From the NCBI GenBank assembly GCA_964451925.1, contig CAYVKA010000018.1, positions 1-64,000 of the forward strand: a DNA stretch of 64,000 nt. The letters are read 5' to 3'. Position numbers and translations under genes: made by a program. Under the pieces are notes generated by a model. It saw only the letters and a program-made list of their open reading frames with translations. It made no database searches and had not been told where the DNA came from. Shown one piece after another: positions 25,720 through 34,749 of this stretch (its first letter is position 1; every line of letters begins with the position of its first letter). This DNA comes from Nevskia sp964451925 (GTDB lineage: Bacteria > Pseudomonadota > Gammaproteobacteria > Nevskiales > Nevskiaceae).

Positions 25720-25737
25720 ATGGACTGCCGAGTTCAT
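25720..25737. promoter_or_regulatory. TetR operator candidate, copy 2
   Basis: ATGGACT-GCCG-AGTTCAT, same arms as copy 1. The 33-base centre-to-centre distance is about three helical turns, so two repressor dimers could bind the same face of the DNA. This copy lies nearer the beta-helix gene and probably controls it. Confidence 0.65.
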
Positions 25738-25806
25738 TATTGGGCTGCCACGCAAGTCCGAAGGATTCGGAGCCTGCCGCAACACAACGACATCAGGAGG
25801 AAAGCC

Positions 25807-27483
25807 ATGCTTGGGAAATCGGACAACACGTATGTGCCGGATCGGCGCTCACACAGGCCGGCGCTGTGGCGCAGTGCAGCGGCGATCATGGCCGCGGTGT
25901 TCGCGGGAGCGCCGGGCCTTGCCCTGGCCGCGACGTATTACGTCGATGCGGCCGCGGGTTCCGACAGCGCAGCGGGAACCAGCGCCACCACAGCCTGGCA
26001 GACGCTGGCGAAGGTGAATTCGACAACGTTCAGTGCCGGTGATTCGATCCTGTTCCAGACCGGGCAGCACTGGGCCGGCCAGCTGCATCCGCTGGGATCG
26101 GGCACATCCGCGTCGCCCATCGTGATTTCGAGCTACGGCGGCGGTGCAAAGCCGATCATCGACGGCAGTTCGCTCAGCAGCGGAGCCGCGGTTTATCTGA
26201 TCAACCAGGGCGGCTGGACCATCGATGGCCTCGAGGTCATCAACGACTCCGGCACCGACAACGTCGGCGCCACAAGCGCCGGCGTCAACCGCAGCGGCAT
26301 CCTGGTCGACAACGAAAACGCCGGGGTGCTGTCTGGCATCACCATCCAGAACAACTACGTACACGACGTCAACGGCTGCTTCGCCTGCAACACTTCGAGT
26401 GACGATGGACACGTCAACGGCGGCATTGTGGTTGCGGCCGATGTATCGAACGTGCCCTGGGCCAGCGCGGTGGCTGCAGGCTACGAAAGCTACAACAACG
26501 TGCAGATCCTCAACAACACGGTGAGCGGCGCCGGGCGCGAAGGCATCGTCTTCTGGGACAACTCCGTCGGACTGAGCTACTTCATCATCGACCCCGCCGC
26601 GATGAGCAACAACGTCACCATCCAGGGCAATGGGGTGTACAGCGTCGACGGCGATGGCATCACCCTGTCGGGGGTGCAGAACGGCTTGATCGACCACAAT
26701 ATCGTGGGCAAGGCCGGCTTGAAGACCGTGGCCGGGGGCGAAGCCACCTCTGGCGGCATCTGGGCCGAGAAAACGAGCGGCGTCACCATGCAGTACAACG
26801 AGGTTTATGGTGTCCTGAGTGCGGGCGGAGTCGATGGACAGGCCTTTGACAACGACCTTTTCGCCTCCAACACCATCATCCAGTACAACTACAGCCACGA
26901 CAATCAGGGCGGCTTTCTGCTGATGGAGGGCCAGATGTTCCTGAGCGGAACCAACCTCACGGTGCGCTATAACCTCAGCGTCAACGACAGCTATGGCGGC
27001 GTTAAAGGTGTCATCACCTCGGAATACGGGCCCCTTGGCACCGTCAACATCTACAACAACACCATCTACATTGCCGCGGGATTGCCCTCCAACCCGATTC
27101 TTTGCAACAGCTGCAACGCGCCCTTTGTGAATTTCAATATCTGGAATTTCAACAACAACGTCATCGCCAACTTCGGCAGCGGCAATTACGCCAATCCGGC
27201 GGGATGGAACGTCGCCTTCTCCAGCAACCTGTTCTTCGGCAACCACCCGTCCGGCGAGCCCGGCGATGCACGCAAGCTGGTCAGCGACCCGCAGTTCATC
27301 GCGGCGTCTGCGACTGCGCCCTACGGCATTGCATCGGTATCGGGCTACCAGGTGTCGAATGGGTCGCCGGCGGCCGCGAGCGGAGCGGTGATTTCCGGCA
27401 ATGGCGGCCGCGACTATTTCGGCCGCGCCGTGTCACCAACGGCATCACCGACGCGCGGATTCTACGAAGCCGTGAACTACTGA
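25807..27483 (+). CDS. Secreted right-handed parallel beta-helix protein (copy 1)
   Basis: 558-aa protein with a long signal peptide (ending GLALA) and a ThrTyrTyrValAsp opening, TYYVDAAAGSDSAAGTSATTAWQTLAKVN, typical of secreted beta-helix (pectate-lyase-like) proteins. The body holds many Asn-rich coils such as VQILNNTVSGAGREGIVFWDN and VTIQGNGVYSVDGDGITLSG. Two CxxC-like cysteines appear (CFAC; CNSC). Polysaccharide or polymer binding or cleavage is likely, but no catalytic set can be assigned. Start is ATG at 25807 with AGGAGG six bases before it. A related copy lies at 31505-33118 on the other strand. Confidence 0.83.
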   Translation: MLGKSDNTYVPDRRSHRPALWRSAAAIMAAVFAGAPGLALAATYYVDAAAGSDSAAGTSATTAWQTLAKVNSTTFSAGDSILFQTGQHWAGQLHPLGSGTSASPIVISSYGGGAKPIIDGSSLSSGAAVYLINQGGWTIDGLEVINDSGTDNVGATSAGVNRSGILVDNENAGVLSGITIQNNYVHDVNGCFACNTSSDDGHVNGGIVVAADVSNVPWASAVAAGYESYNNVQILNNTVSGAGREGIVFWDNSVGLSYFIIDPAAMSNNVTIQGNGVYSVDGDGITLSGVQNGLIDHNIVGKAGLKTVAGGEATSGGIWAEKTSGVTMQYNEVYGVLSAGGVDGQAFDNDLFASNTIIQYNYSHDNQGGFLLMEGQMFLSGTNLTVRYNLSVNDSYGGVKGVITSEYGPLGTVNIYNNTIYIAAGLPSNPILCNSCNAPFVNFNIWNFNNNVIANFGSGNYANPAGWNVAFSSNLFFGNHPSGEPGDARKLVSDPQFIAASATAPYGIASVSGYQVSNGSPAAASGAVISGNGGRDYFGRAVSPTASPTRGFYEAVNY

Positions 27484-28016
27484 GCGGTCCAGGCTGCGGC
27501 ACGGCGGCAGCGGGGAAATGACGCACCCGCCCGATCGGCAGCACCCGAGCTCCGTGCCGCAGTCTAAATTTTTTCTCCGCACGCCGCCTGCATCGGCCGC
27601 GCGGATGAGCATCCCGTTGCACCGTCTCCACGAAAATTTTGTAGCCAAGCGCAGTCCGCTCAGCGCCCCCGGCCCAGGCCCAAAAAGCTGATCGTACGTT
27701 TGTGATTTCGAGGACGTAACCAGATTGGCTTGCCGCGTCGAAGGCAAGCTACGCGACCGCGACCGCCATGAAACTTTGTTATCAAAGTGATCAGCGGCCC
27801 GATCATCCCGCAACTCATCCCCTGGGCGCCAAAGCATCCAGTCACAGCAGTATTCCAACACCCAAATCGCCGCGCCTGGCCGGTACGTCCACATCACTCG
27901 CCGGCTACGGCGGGGTTGGTGATCGCCAGCGCCGGCAATCGGACTCTGCATCGGCAGCAGCCGAAAGGCTGGGCGCCGGCAAACAGGCAAGGCCCTACGC
28001 GATCCTGCGCTGCGTA
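27484..28016. other. 533-base gap between convergent genes
   Basis: No open frame here shows recognisable family features. A small hairpin ACTTTG-TTAT-CAAAGT lies at 27773-27788. The stretch around 27690-27800 is less GC-rich than its flanks. It may hold 3' ends of both convergent genes or the remnant of a lost gene. Confidence 0.5.
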
Positions 28017-30317
28017 TTACAAACCTGCCGCAAAGCTCCTGAACGCCGGGCCGGCCCAGCCGCTTCCCGAGTTGACGGGCGCCGCGGGCAGCGGGATGCC
28101 GCCATAGATCACCTGGCCCCGGGCATCCTGATAGGTCTGCCAGGGAATCGTCGGCTGCTGACTCACCCCGGGTTTGTTGAAGTCGCACACCCCATCCGGA
28201 AACAGGGCCTGCATCTGCGCCCATTGCGCATCGGTAAACGGGCTTGGGCCATAGTCGTCGCCGCGGTTGAGTGGCTTGAGCTGGCACTTGTTGGCGTCGG
28301 TGGTGATCGACTCCCCGGCCGCCGTCCGCGCCGTGCCATAGACCGGCACGATCAGCTTGCCGCAAAGACTGGCGGAGAGCTGGTTGCCCACGCCGTCAAA
28401 GCAGGCGTCCCCCAGGTCGGATGGCTTGTCGGCGATGATCTTCTGGGCGAGCGGGGCCGGGCTTTGGTCCTTTTCCACCGCAGCCAGCCAGCGATCCATG
28501 GCGATGAGGCTGTTCTGGTTGCAGGCCGTGTCGCCGAAGATCAGGGCGGGCCCCTCCCAGATCAGCTGATTGGCGTGACCGCCGGTTTCACGATCCAGCC
28601 GGGCGCGAATCGCGAAGGCGCGGTAGGCGTCGTGGACCAAGCCGGGATCGGGGCCGCGGCAATCGATGATCGCTGTCTGGCCGAGGTTGTTGGCTTCGTT
28701 GATCATGCCGCTGCGATAGGCGTTGGCGAGCGCGGGCTGGTCCGCGACCAGCCGATCCGGGCTCGCTTGAAGATCGATGTTCAGGCCGCCGATCTTCGCG
28801 TTGAGGTCCAGGAACATGTGCGGCGTGATCAGGCCTTTCTGCAGCGCGGACAAGCCGTACTGCACGCCGACATTGTCCGCCGCAATGCCCGCGAAGCCAT
28901 GACCAAGCTGCTTTTCCACTGCACTCCACACCGCCGGCGCGCGCGGTGCGAACACATTGATTCCGAGGTCGGTCGGGCCGCAGCGGTCGCCGCCGGGATT
29001 GGTCCGGGCGTTGTAGACCGTGGCGGCGGTGGTGCCGGGGCAGACGTTGCCGGGCACGAAGGCCGGGAACAGCCCGATGTTGTCGAGCACGGCGTTGAGC
29101 GGCAGATCGCTGCCCTCGACCGCCGCCGCCTGCACGGGCGTCCACGGCACACCGGATGTCCCGCCGGCACCCAGGGCCAACTCGCCGAAGTAGCTCACGA
29201 GGAGGTGGTAGTCGGCGACCTGCGTCACCGTGCTCCAGGCGTCCGGGAACGAGCAGGTCGGCAGGATGCCCTGGTAGATGCCCGGATAGGCGTTCGCAAT
29301 CCACTGCATCGCCAGCGAGCCGCCGGAACAGCCGGAGCCCATGGTGTAGCGCAAGGTGCCGTACTGCTCGATCACGCGCTCCTTGGCCATGATCAGCGAC
29401 TCGGCCTGGATCGCCACATCGCAGTCGTGGCCGCTGTTGTCGAGCGCTGTCGACATCACCACGAAGCCGGCGCCGAGCGCGTACTGCAGGCTGTTCGGCC
29501 CGGCCGTGACCGGCAGCCCCGCGAGCAAGCCGAACGGCGCCGCGTAGTCGGTCACGCTGGGGGCCGCGACCGGCTCGAACGAGGCGCCGCACAGGGCGCC
29601 GTGGGAGATCAGGAGCTTGTGGTTGAACTGGGGCTGCGGCTCCACCGCCGTCCAGGGCTTGCCTGGCTGGTACAGCGCGGCGATCTTGTATTGATCACGA
29701 TCCAGGTAGCCGGTCTCCACGCGGACGATGAAGGGCACCGTGATGCCGCCGTCCGTGGTGGTACCGGCGACGTCACTTGCCGGGTTGGCGGGATCGTAGG
29801 TCTGGAAGCCCCGCTTCAGCGGGTTGGAGGAGATGTACACGTAGGCATAGGCCGGCGGCTGGTTGCATTGCGCATCCACCGAACCCTGCTGGCAGCTCCA
29901 CGGCATCTGCTGCGGGCCAGCGATGAGCGGGCCGCCGCTGGGGTGATTGATCAGGGCGTAGCTGCTGCTGCCGCCTGGATAGTTGGCGGTAATCGTATTG
30001 CGGCCCGGCGCCATGCCGCCGACCAGGCCCATGTAGGCGCCGCCGGCGCCGAAGGAGAATTGCGCGCTCACGTCACTGCCGTTGAGGCTCACCGTGACCG
30101 CCGAGGCGGGAGTGCTCGCAGGCAACACCACCTGCACCAGCGCATCGCCGCCGCTGATCAGATCCGCACGATTGGACAGGATCTGGATGGCACTGCCGGA
30201 TAGGGGGCCGGAGCCGTCCGCAGCGGGCCCGGTACCGGTTACGGGCGAACTGCTGCCGCAGCTCACCAGCCAGCAGAACAGTGGCAACAGCAAGACTCTG
30301 TCAAGGTACCGCTTCAC
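28017..30317 (-). CDS. DUF6351 family lipoprotein, serine-hydrolase-like (copy 1)
   Basis: 766-aa protein with a lipoprotein signal (lipobox LVSC, Cys20). An N-terminal Ig-like stretch (IQILSNRADLISGGDALVQVVLP) is followed by a large domain with FNHKLLISHGALCG, TALDNSGHDCDVAIQAESL and the elbow GCSGG in TMGSGCSGGSLAMQW. Those features fit an alpha/beta hydrolase-type esterase; DUF6351 itself is uncharacterised as far as I know. Start is GTG at 30317 with GGAG seven bases before it. A close paralogue is at 34750. It is divergent from an AraC gene. Confidence 0.83.
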   Translation of the reverse strand: MKRYLDRVLLLPLFCWLVSCGSSSPVTGTGPAADGSGPLSGSAIQILSNRADLISGGDALVQVVLPASTPASAVTVSLNGSDVSAQFSFGAGGAYMGLVGGMAPGRNTITANYPGGSSSYALINHPSGGPLIAGPQQMPWSCQQGSVDAQCNQPPAYAYVYISSNPLKRGFQTYDPANPASDVAGTTTDGGITVPFIVRVETGYLDRDQYKIAALYQPGKPWTAVEPQPQFNHKLLISHGALCGASFEPVAAPSVTDYAAPFGLLAGLPVTAGPNSLQYALGAGFVVMSTALDNSGHDCDVAIQAESLIMAKERVIEQYGTLRYTMGSGCSGGSLAMQWIANAYPGIYQGILPTCSFPDAWSTVTQVADYHLLVSYFGELALGAGGTSGVPWTPVQAAAVEGSDLPLNAVLDNIGLFPAFVPGNVCPGTTAATVYNARTNPGGDRCGPTDLGINVFAPRAPAVWSAVEKQLGHGFAGIAADNVGVQYGLSALQKGLITPHMFLDLNAKIGGLNIDLQASPDRLVADQPALANAYRSGMINEANNLGQTAIIDCRGPDPGLVHDAYRAFAIRARLDRETGGHANQLIWEGPALIFGDTACNQNSLIAMDRWLAAVEKDQSPAPLAQKIIADKPSDLGDACFDGVGNQLSASLCGKLIVPVYGTARTAAGESITTDANKCQLKPLNRGDDYGPSPFTDAQWAQMQALFPDGVCDFNKPGVSQQPTIPWQTYQDARGQVIYGGIPLPAAPVNSGSGWAGPAFRSFAAGL

Positions 30318-30423
30318 GAGAATTCTCCATGCCCACGGACGTTTGCGCCATAATTGTCGATCTGTACAGCCGCTACATTCAGCCGCTGGGCAATGAGCTG
30401 GCCGCAGGATCGGTGACATAGAC

Positions 30424-31458
30424 ATGCAGATTTCCCGCAGCATCTACAGCATCGTGCAGATGGTGGACACCGCGGCCGAGTACGGCATGAGCGCGCGGGC
30501 CTGCCTTGCGGACTCGGGCCTTGCGCCGGAGCAGCTGCTGCAGCTGGAGTTCCAGGTCTCGCCGCAGCAGGAGTTCGCGGTCATCGCCAACATCGTGCGC
30601 GAGCTGCCGCACGTGCCGGAGCTGGGTCTGCGCATGGCGGCGCGCTTCCACATGCCGGTTTACGGCGTGCTGACCTTCGCCATGTGCAGCTGCGCCACCG
30701 CCGGCGACGCCATCGACCTGGGCCTGAGCTACCACGAGCTGAGCTTCACTCTGGTGGAAAAGCACCAGCAGGTGATCGGCGACGAACTGGTCTTCACCTT
30801 CGAGGACCGGCATATCCCCGCGCCGCTGCGCCAGATCATCGTCGAGCGCGACATGTTTGCGCTGCCGCGGGTGATGGACGAGGTGCTGGGCCGCCAGATG
30901 CCCAAGCGCGCGGTGCGCTTCGCCTATGCCCGGCCCGCGCATGCGAAGCGCTACGCCGAGCTGCTCGGCTTCGAGCCCGAGTTCAATGCGCCGGCGCATC
31001 AGATCGCGGTCAATGCCGCGTTCCGCAAGATGCCGATGCCGCAGGCCAACGCCGCCACCTTGCGCCACTGCCAGGCGCAGCTGCAGGCCATCGTGGCGCA
31101 GCACAAGGTCTGGCGCGGCACCGCCGGCAAGGTGCGCGAGATGCTGTTGCGCCGTCCGGCGATGGGCGCGGATATGGAGGAGGTGGCGGCCAAGCTGCGC
31201 ATGACCTCGCGCAACCTGCGCCGCGTGCTGGAGGCGGAGAACACGTCCTTCCGCAGCCTGGCCGACGAAGTGCGCCAGACCGTGGCGGAAGAACTGCTGG
31301 GCCTGGGTAAATCCAGCGTCAAGGACATCGCCGCGCGGCTCGGCTACGGCGAGGTCTCCAGCTTCACCAATGCCTTCAAACGCTGGACCGGCCGCGCGCC
31401 GCGCGACTGGCGCTCCGGGCAGCCGCAGCCGGGCGCGATCCCGCCGGACCAGGACTAG
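30424..31458 (+). CDS. AraC family transcriptional regulator (OruR/ArgR-like)
   Basis: 344-aa regulator with an N-terminal Arabinose-bd domain (FQVSPQQEFAVIANIVRELPHVPELGLRMAARFHMPVYGVLTFAMCS) and C-terminal AraC HTH pairs (DMEEVAAKLRMTSRNLRRVLEAENTSFRSLADEVRQTVAEELL; SSVKDIAARLGYGEVSSFTNAFKRWTGRAPRDWR). It lies inside the polymer-hydrolase island, divergent from the first DUF6351 gene. It is the best candidate to bind the motif shared by three promoters further right, though direct proof is lacking. Confidence 0.88.
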   Translation: MQISRSIYSIVQMVDTAAEYGMSARACLADSGLAPEQLLQLEFQVSPQQEFAVIANIVRELPHVPELGLRMAARFHMPVYGVLTFAMCSCATAGDAIDLGLSYHELSFTLVEKHQQVIGDELVFTFEDRHIPAPLRQIIVERDMFALPRVMDEVLGRQMPKRAVRFAYARPAHAKRYAELLGFEPEFNAPAHQIAVNAAFRKMPMPQANAATLRHCQAQLQAIVAQHKVWRGTAGKVREMLLRRPAMGADMEEVAAKLRMTSRNLRRVLEAENTSFRSLADEVRQTVAEELLGLGKSSVKDIAARLGYGEVSSFTNAFKRWTGRAPRDWRSGQPQPGAIPPDQD

Positions 31459-31504
31459 CGGCATCCCGCCGCACCGACGCAAACGCAGCGCGGCGGAAAC
31501 CAAT

Positions 31505-33118
31505 TCACGGCACTTCGTCGAAGCCGCGCGTCGGCGCGGTCATCGCCGGAACCGGGTTGCCGAAGTAGTCCACGCCGCCGTTGTTGGGGATCACCACGCC
31601 GCTGGCTCTGGCCGGCGAGGTCGCCGCCAGCCCGTAGCCGCCGACCGCGGCCAGGCCGGCCGGGGCCTGCGTGGCGGGCGCGGTCATCTGCGGGTCCGCC
31701 ACGATCTTGGCGGCGTCTGCCGGCTCGCCCGCGGTGTGGTTGCCGTAGATCAGGTTGTTGCTGATCACCGTGCCCGTGCCCTTGGGCTGCACCCAGGTGC
31801 CGGTGCCGAGGTTGACGATCACGTTGTTGCGGAAATACCAGCTGTTGTTGTTGTCACCGCTCCAGCCTTCCTGGTAGGTCGGGTGCGCTTTCAGGCCGGG
31901 CGCGATATAAATCGTGTTGTTGTAGATGTTGACGCCGGACATCAGGCCGCTGGCGAGCGTGACGACGCCGTTGGCGGCGAAAGCGTCGTTGACGCTGAGG
32001 TTGTAGCGCACCACCCCGCCCGTGCCGGAGAACAGTCCGCCCATCAGCAGGAACGCGCCGCCCTGGTTGTCGTGGCTGTAGTTGTACTGCACGACCGTAT
32101 TGCCGGTCAGCAGGTCGATATCGTAGGCCTCACCGTCGGCGACGTTGGTGTGCACACCGGAGACCTCGTTGTACTGCATCGTGCTGTTGGTGGTCTTGGC
32201 CACGAACATGCCGACGGTGCCGGGCTCGGTGGAGCCGGACACGGTGACCAGGCCGGCCTTGTCGATGACGTTGTGCTCGATCAGGTTGTCGATCGAGCCC
32301 GAGAGGATGATGCCGTCGCTGTCGATGTTCTGGAGCTGGTTACCGGAGATGGTGACGTTCCTGCTCAGCGCGTTCTGCGATACGGCATAGAGGAAGCCGG
32401 TCGAGTAGTCGTTGAAGACGATGCCGGTGCGGCCGACATTCTCGACGACGTTGTCGAGGATCTGCACGCCGTTGTAGCTGCTGGAGCCGTTGTTGAAGCC
32501 GTTCATGGCGTCGGCCAGCACCGCGATGCCGCCGTTGGTCTGCGGATTGGCGCCGGAGCAGACGAAGCAGCCGTTCACGTCATGCACGTAGTTGTTGATG
32601 ATGGTGATGCCGAACTGGCTCACGCCGTTGGTGTTGTTGACCAGGATGCCGCTGCGGTTGGCGCCGGGGGAATTGATGGTCCCGACGTTGTTCCTGCCGT
32701 TGTCGTTCACCACTTCCAGCCCGCTGATGGTCCAGTACGACACGTTCAGCAGCAGCACCGCCGCGCCGCCCGAGCCGCCGCCGCCCACGTTGCGGCCGTC
32801 GATGTACGGCCGCGGGCCGTCGCCGTAGGCGCCGATGGTGATCGGCTTGCCGCTCAGGCCCGAGCCCTTGGGGTTGAGCTGCTCGATCCACTGCCGGCCG
32901 GCGTGCAGCAGGATGCTGTCGCCCGGCGAGAAGGTCGTCGCGTTGACCTTGGCCAGCGTCTTCCACGGCGTGGCCTGGCTGGTGCCGTTGTTGCTGTCCG
33001 AGCCGTTGACGGCATCGACGTAGTACGCCGTGTTGGCGGCAAAGGCCGGCGCCGCGAACAGCAGCGCCGCCCCCGCCAGGGCGAGCATCGCCGCCAGCAC
33101 CCCGAGATTCCTGCCCAT
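31505..33118 (-). CDS. Secreted right-handed parallel beta-helix protein (copy 2)
   Basis: 537-aa paralogue of the protein at 25807. Signal peptide (ending APAFA), then TAYYVDAVNGSDSNNGTSQATPWKTLAKVNATTFSPGDSIL, aligned closely with copy 1, and repeated Asn-rich coils (VQILDNVVENVGRTGIVFNDY; VTISGNQLQNIDSDGIILSG). The CFVC pair matches CFAC of copy 1. Start is ATG at 33118 with GGAGGAG six bases before it; an ATG eight codons upstream is less likely. It probably belongs to the same regulon as the PHA-depolymerase-like and second DUF6351 genes. Confidence 0.84.
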   Translation of the reverse strand: MGRNLGVLAAMLALAGAALLFAAPAFAANTAYYVDAVNGSDSNNGTSQATPWKTLAKVNATTFSPGDSILLHAGRQWIEQLNPKGSGLSGKPITIGAYGDGPRPYIDGRNVGGGGSGGAAVLLLNVSYWTISGLEVVNDNGRNNVGTINSPGANRSGILVNNTNGVSQFGITIINNYVHDVNGCFVCSGANPQTNGGIAVLADAMNGFNNGSSSYNGVQILDNVVENVGRTGIVFNDYSTGFLYAVSQNALSRNVTISGNQLQNIDSDGIILSGSIDNLIEHNVIDKAGLVTVSGSTEPGTVGMFVAKTTNSTMQYNEVSGVHTNVADGEAYDIDLLTGNTVVQYNYSHDNQGGAFLLMGGLFSGTGGVVRYNLSVNDAFAANGVVTLASGLMSGVNIYNNTIYIAPGLKAHPTYQEGWSGDNNNSWYFRNNVIVNLGTGTWVQPKGTGTVISNNLIYGNHTAGEPADAAKIVADPQMTAPATQAPAGLAAVGGYGLAATSPARASGVVIPNNGGVDYFGNPVPAMTAPTRGFDEVP

Positions 33119-33279
33119 GCAAAACTCCTCCGCATTGGTCACCCCGGACGAAGCTCAGCCGCGTCCGCGTGGGGTGAAAGCGATGACTGATTTTTCTTTC
33201 GCAGCCTTGATGGGGCCCGCCTGGGCACAGCACCGCATGGAGCCGCGAGCCTTGTTGTTTTGATTCCCCCGACGCTTGC

Positions 33280-33332
33280 ATTGTGCTGCGCCCCCGGCAC
33301 GGATTCCGGACGGCAGTTGCGATTTCCGGACC
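33280..33332 (-). promoter_or_regulatory. Shared promoter motif upstream of beta-helix copy 2
   Basis: On the minus strand: GGTCCGGAAATCGCAACTGC followed by CGTCCGGAATCC, then 14 bases, then GCACAATGC. The same arrangement, with the same 14-base gap, lies on the plus strand upstream of the second DUF6351 gene. CACAAT may be the -10 box, with the motif overlapping -35, as for activator-dependent promoters. Confidence 0.65.
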
Positions 33333-33376
33333 TGCCGTTGGGGTGACGCAACAGGTCGTTCAGGAAATGCGGGCGC

Positions 33377-34426
33377 TCAGGGCCGCGACGCCGCGCAGGG
33401 AGGCGCGGTGTCGGACTTGCGCAACCGCTTGAAGAAGGCCCAGGACATCTCCGCTCCGCTTGGCGCCTTCGGGTCGGTGAAGCCCCGCAGCTTGGCATCG
33501 GTGGTGCCGCCGGGCCAGTAGTGCTGCATGTTCTCGATGCGCACCTGCTCGAGGATCAGGCAATTGCCGTCCTGATAGGTATCGACGTGATAGGGATAGC
33601 CGCCGTCCGCCGGCGTCACGTCGACGGTCTTCGTTGGCGCAAGCGGAAACGGCGCAGTCTCTTTCCCGGACACCACCAGGTTGTTCGTCATCAGCCACTG
33701 CTGGATCGCGTTCTGCCCGCTCGCCGGCGTGGCTGCCGGATCCTTTTCGCCCTGGAAGCTGATCACCGGGAGTACGCGCGCGTGAGAGCCCATCGCCGCA
33801 CGCGCCGCGAGCGCCAGCACCTGCGGTGGTGTCAGGTCCGGGCCCAGCGGCTGGCCCACGCCGGCGATGCCGATGCCGTAGGCGCCGCCCTCGGCGATGC
33901 CGATGGCGGCGTACAGGTCCGGATAGGTCGCGCCCATGATGCTCGTCTCCCAGCCGCCGGCCGACATGCCCACCACGTAAACGCGCTCCGGGTCCACGTT
34001 CCAGCCGGTGATCACCTGTTGCGTCAGGTCCGCGATCGCCTGCGGATCGCCCACGCCGCGGACCATCTCCAGCGGGTCATAGAAATGCCAGGACTGCAGC
34101 AGGTGCTCGCCGATCGCGCCGTCGGTCTCGGTGTCCGGATACAGCATGATGAAGCCCTCGCGCGCCGCGACCGGATCGAACCGCGCCGCCGCGCGCATCT
34201 GCTCCGCCGTGGTATTGGCCCCGTGCAGCAGCACCACCAGCGGCGCCGGCGTATCCGGGCGCACCGAGCCGGGAATGTAGACCAGGCCGGTATAGGTGCC
34301 GAAGGCATTGGCATAGTGGATCACGGCGTTCGTATCCTGCGCCACCTCGCTCGAGTCGCCGCAGCCGGCGAGCAGCAAGGCCAGCCCGCACAAAGCGGGC
34401 GCGGTACCGCGCCGACAGCGCTGCAT
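33377..34426 (-). CDS. PHB-depolymerase-like lipoprotein esterase
   Basis: About 349-aa lipoprotein (lipobox LLAGC, Cys22) of the Esterase_PHB/LpqC group. It has LVVLLHGANTTAEQM, the nucleophile elbow GMSAGG (Ser155) in VVGMSAGGWETSIMGATYPDLYAAIGI and the histidine in ENMQHYWPGG. Known relatives are extracellular short-chain PHA depolymerases and feruloyl-esterase-like enzymes. Start codons ATG 34438, GTG 34435 and ATG 34426 are close together; 34426 fits best as the GGAGGAG lies upstream. It is transcribed toward the beta-helix gene with a shared type of promoter. Confidence 0.82.
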   Translation of the reverse strand: MQRCRRGTAPALCGLALLLAGCGDSSEVAQDTNAVIHYANAFGTYTGLVYIPGSVRPDTPAPLVVLLHGANTTAEQMRAAARFDPVAAREGFIMLYPDTETDGAIGEHLLQSWHFYDPLEMVRGVGDPQAIADLTQQVITGWNVDPERVYVVGMSAGGWETSIMGATYPDLYAAIGIAEGGAYGIGIAGVGQPLGPDLTPPQVLALAARAAMGSHARVLPVISFQGEKDPAATPASGQNAIQQWLMTNNLVVSGKETAPFPLAPTKTVDVTPADGGYPYHVDTYQDGNCLILEQVRIENMQHYWPGGTTDAKLRGFTDPKAPSGAEMSWAFFKRLRKSDTAPPCAASRP

Positions 34427-34535
34427 CCCGATCACCATCTCCTCCCCCGGCGGCCTGCATCCTGGTGTTTTCGTCATGCGCATCGGCAGGCCTGCCCGGC
34501 CGATAGTAAGCACAGGCGGCGCGAGCGTCACGCCT

Positions 34536-34563
34536 ATTCCGGACGCCGACTTGGGATTTTCGG
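34536..34563 (-). promoter_or_regulatory. Shared promoter motif upstream of the esterase gene
   Basis: On the minus strand: CCGAAAATCCCAAGTCGG followed by CGTCCGGAAT. It is the most diverged of three copies and one base longer. The likely -10 (TACTAT) lies about ten bases further away than in the other two promoters, that is, one helical turn. Confidence 0.5.
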
Positions 34564-34624
34564 CAAATTCCGCCGGCCGGTAACGGATGGTCCGCCTCGC
34601 TGGCTCCGCATTGCGCCATCGGCT

Positions 34625-34680
34625 GGTCCGGAAATCGCAACTGCGGTCCGGATTCCCGCTCTGCCCCGACGCACAATGCG
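34625..34680 (+). promoter_or_regulatory. Shared promoter motif upstream of DUF6351 copy 2
   Basis: GGTCCGGAAATCGCAACTGC, then GGTCCGGATTCC, 14 bases, then GCACAATGC. Of 32 motif bases, 30 match the copy upstream of beta-helix copy 2. The start codon follows about 70 bases later. Confidence 0.65.
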
Positions 34681-34749
34681 GGCTTCCTGTCGCGGGCGCC
34701 AGAACAACTACAAGCGCCGCGCCATCTTGCTCAAGCGGGAGAGAATCCA

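Larger units (their letters stand above)
34427..34749. promoter_or_regulatory. Divergent regulatory region with two copies of the shared motif
   Basis: A 323-base gap between the esterase gene (minus) and the second DUF6351 gene (plus). It contains one motif copy in each orientation (separate entries). No small gene is evident. A -10-like TACTAT on the minus strand near 34501-34506 may serve the esterase gene. Confidence 0.6.

Noticed and set aside
25687..25806. Upstream ATG extension of beta-helix copy 1
   Set aside because: It would translate through the TetR operator; ATG 25807 has AGGAGG and a signal peptide.
27484..28016. Possible small genes in the convergent gap
   Set aside because: Short frames on both strands show no family features, ribosome sites or codon pattern.
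27768..30203. 811-codon plus-strand frame opposite DUF6351 copy 1
   Set aside because: Low-complexity mirror frame; the minus-strand protein has a paralogue, a lipobox and a serine elbow.
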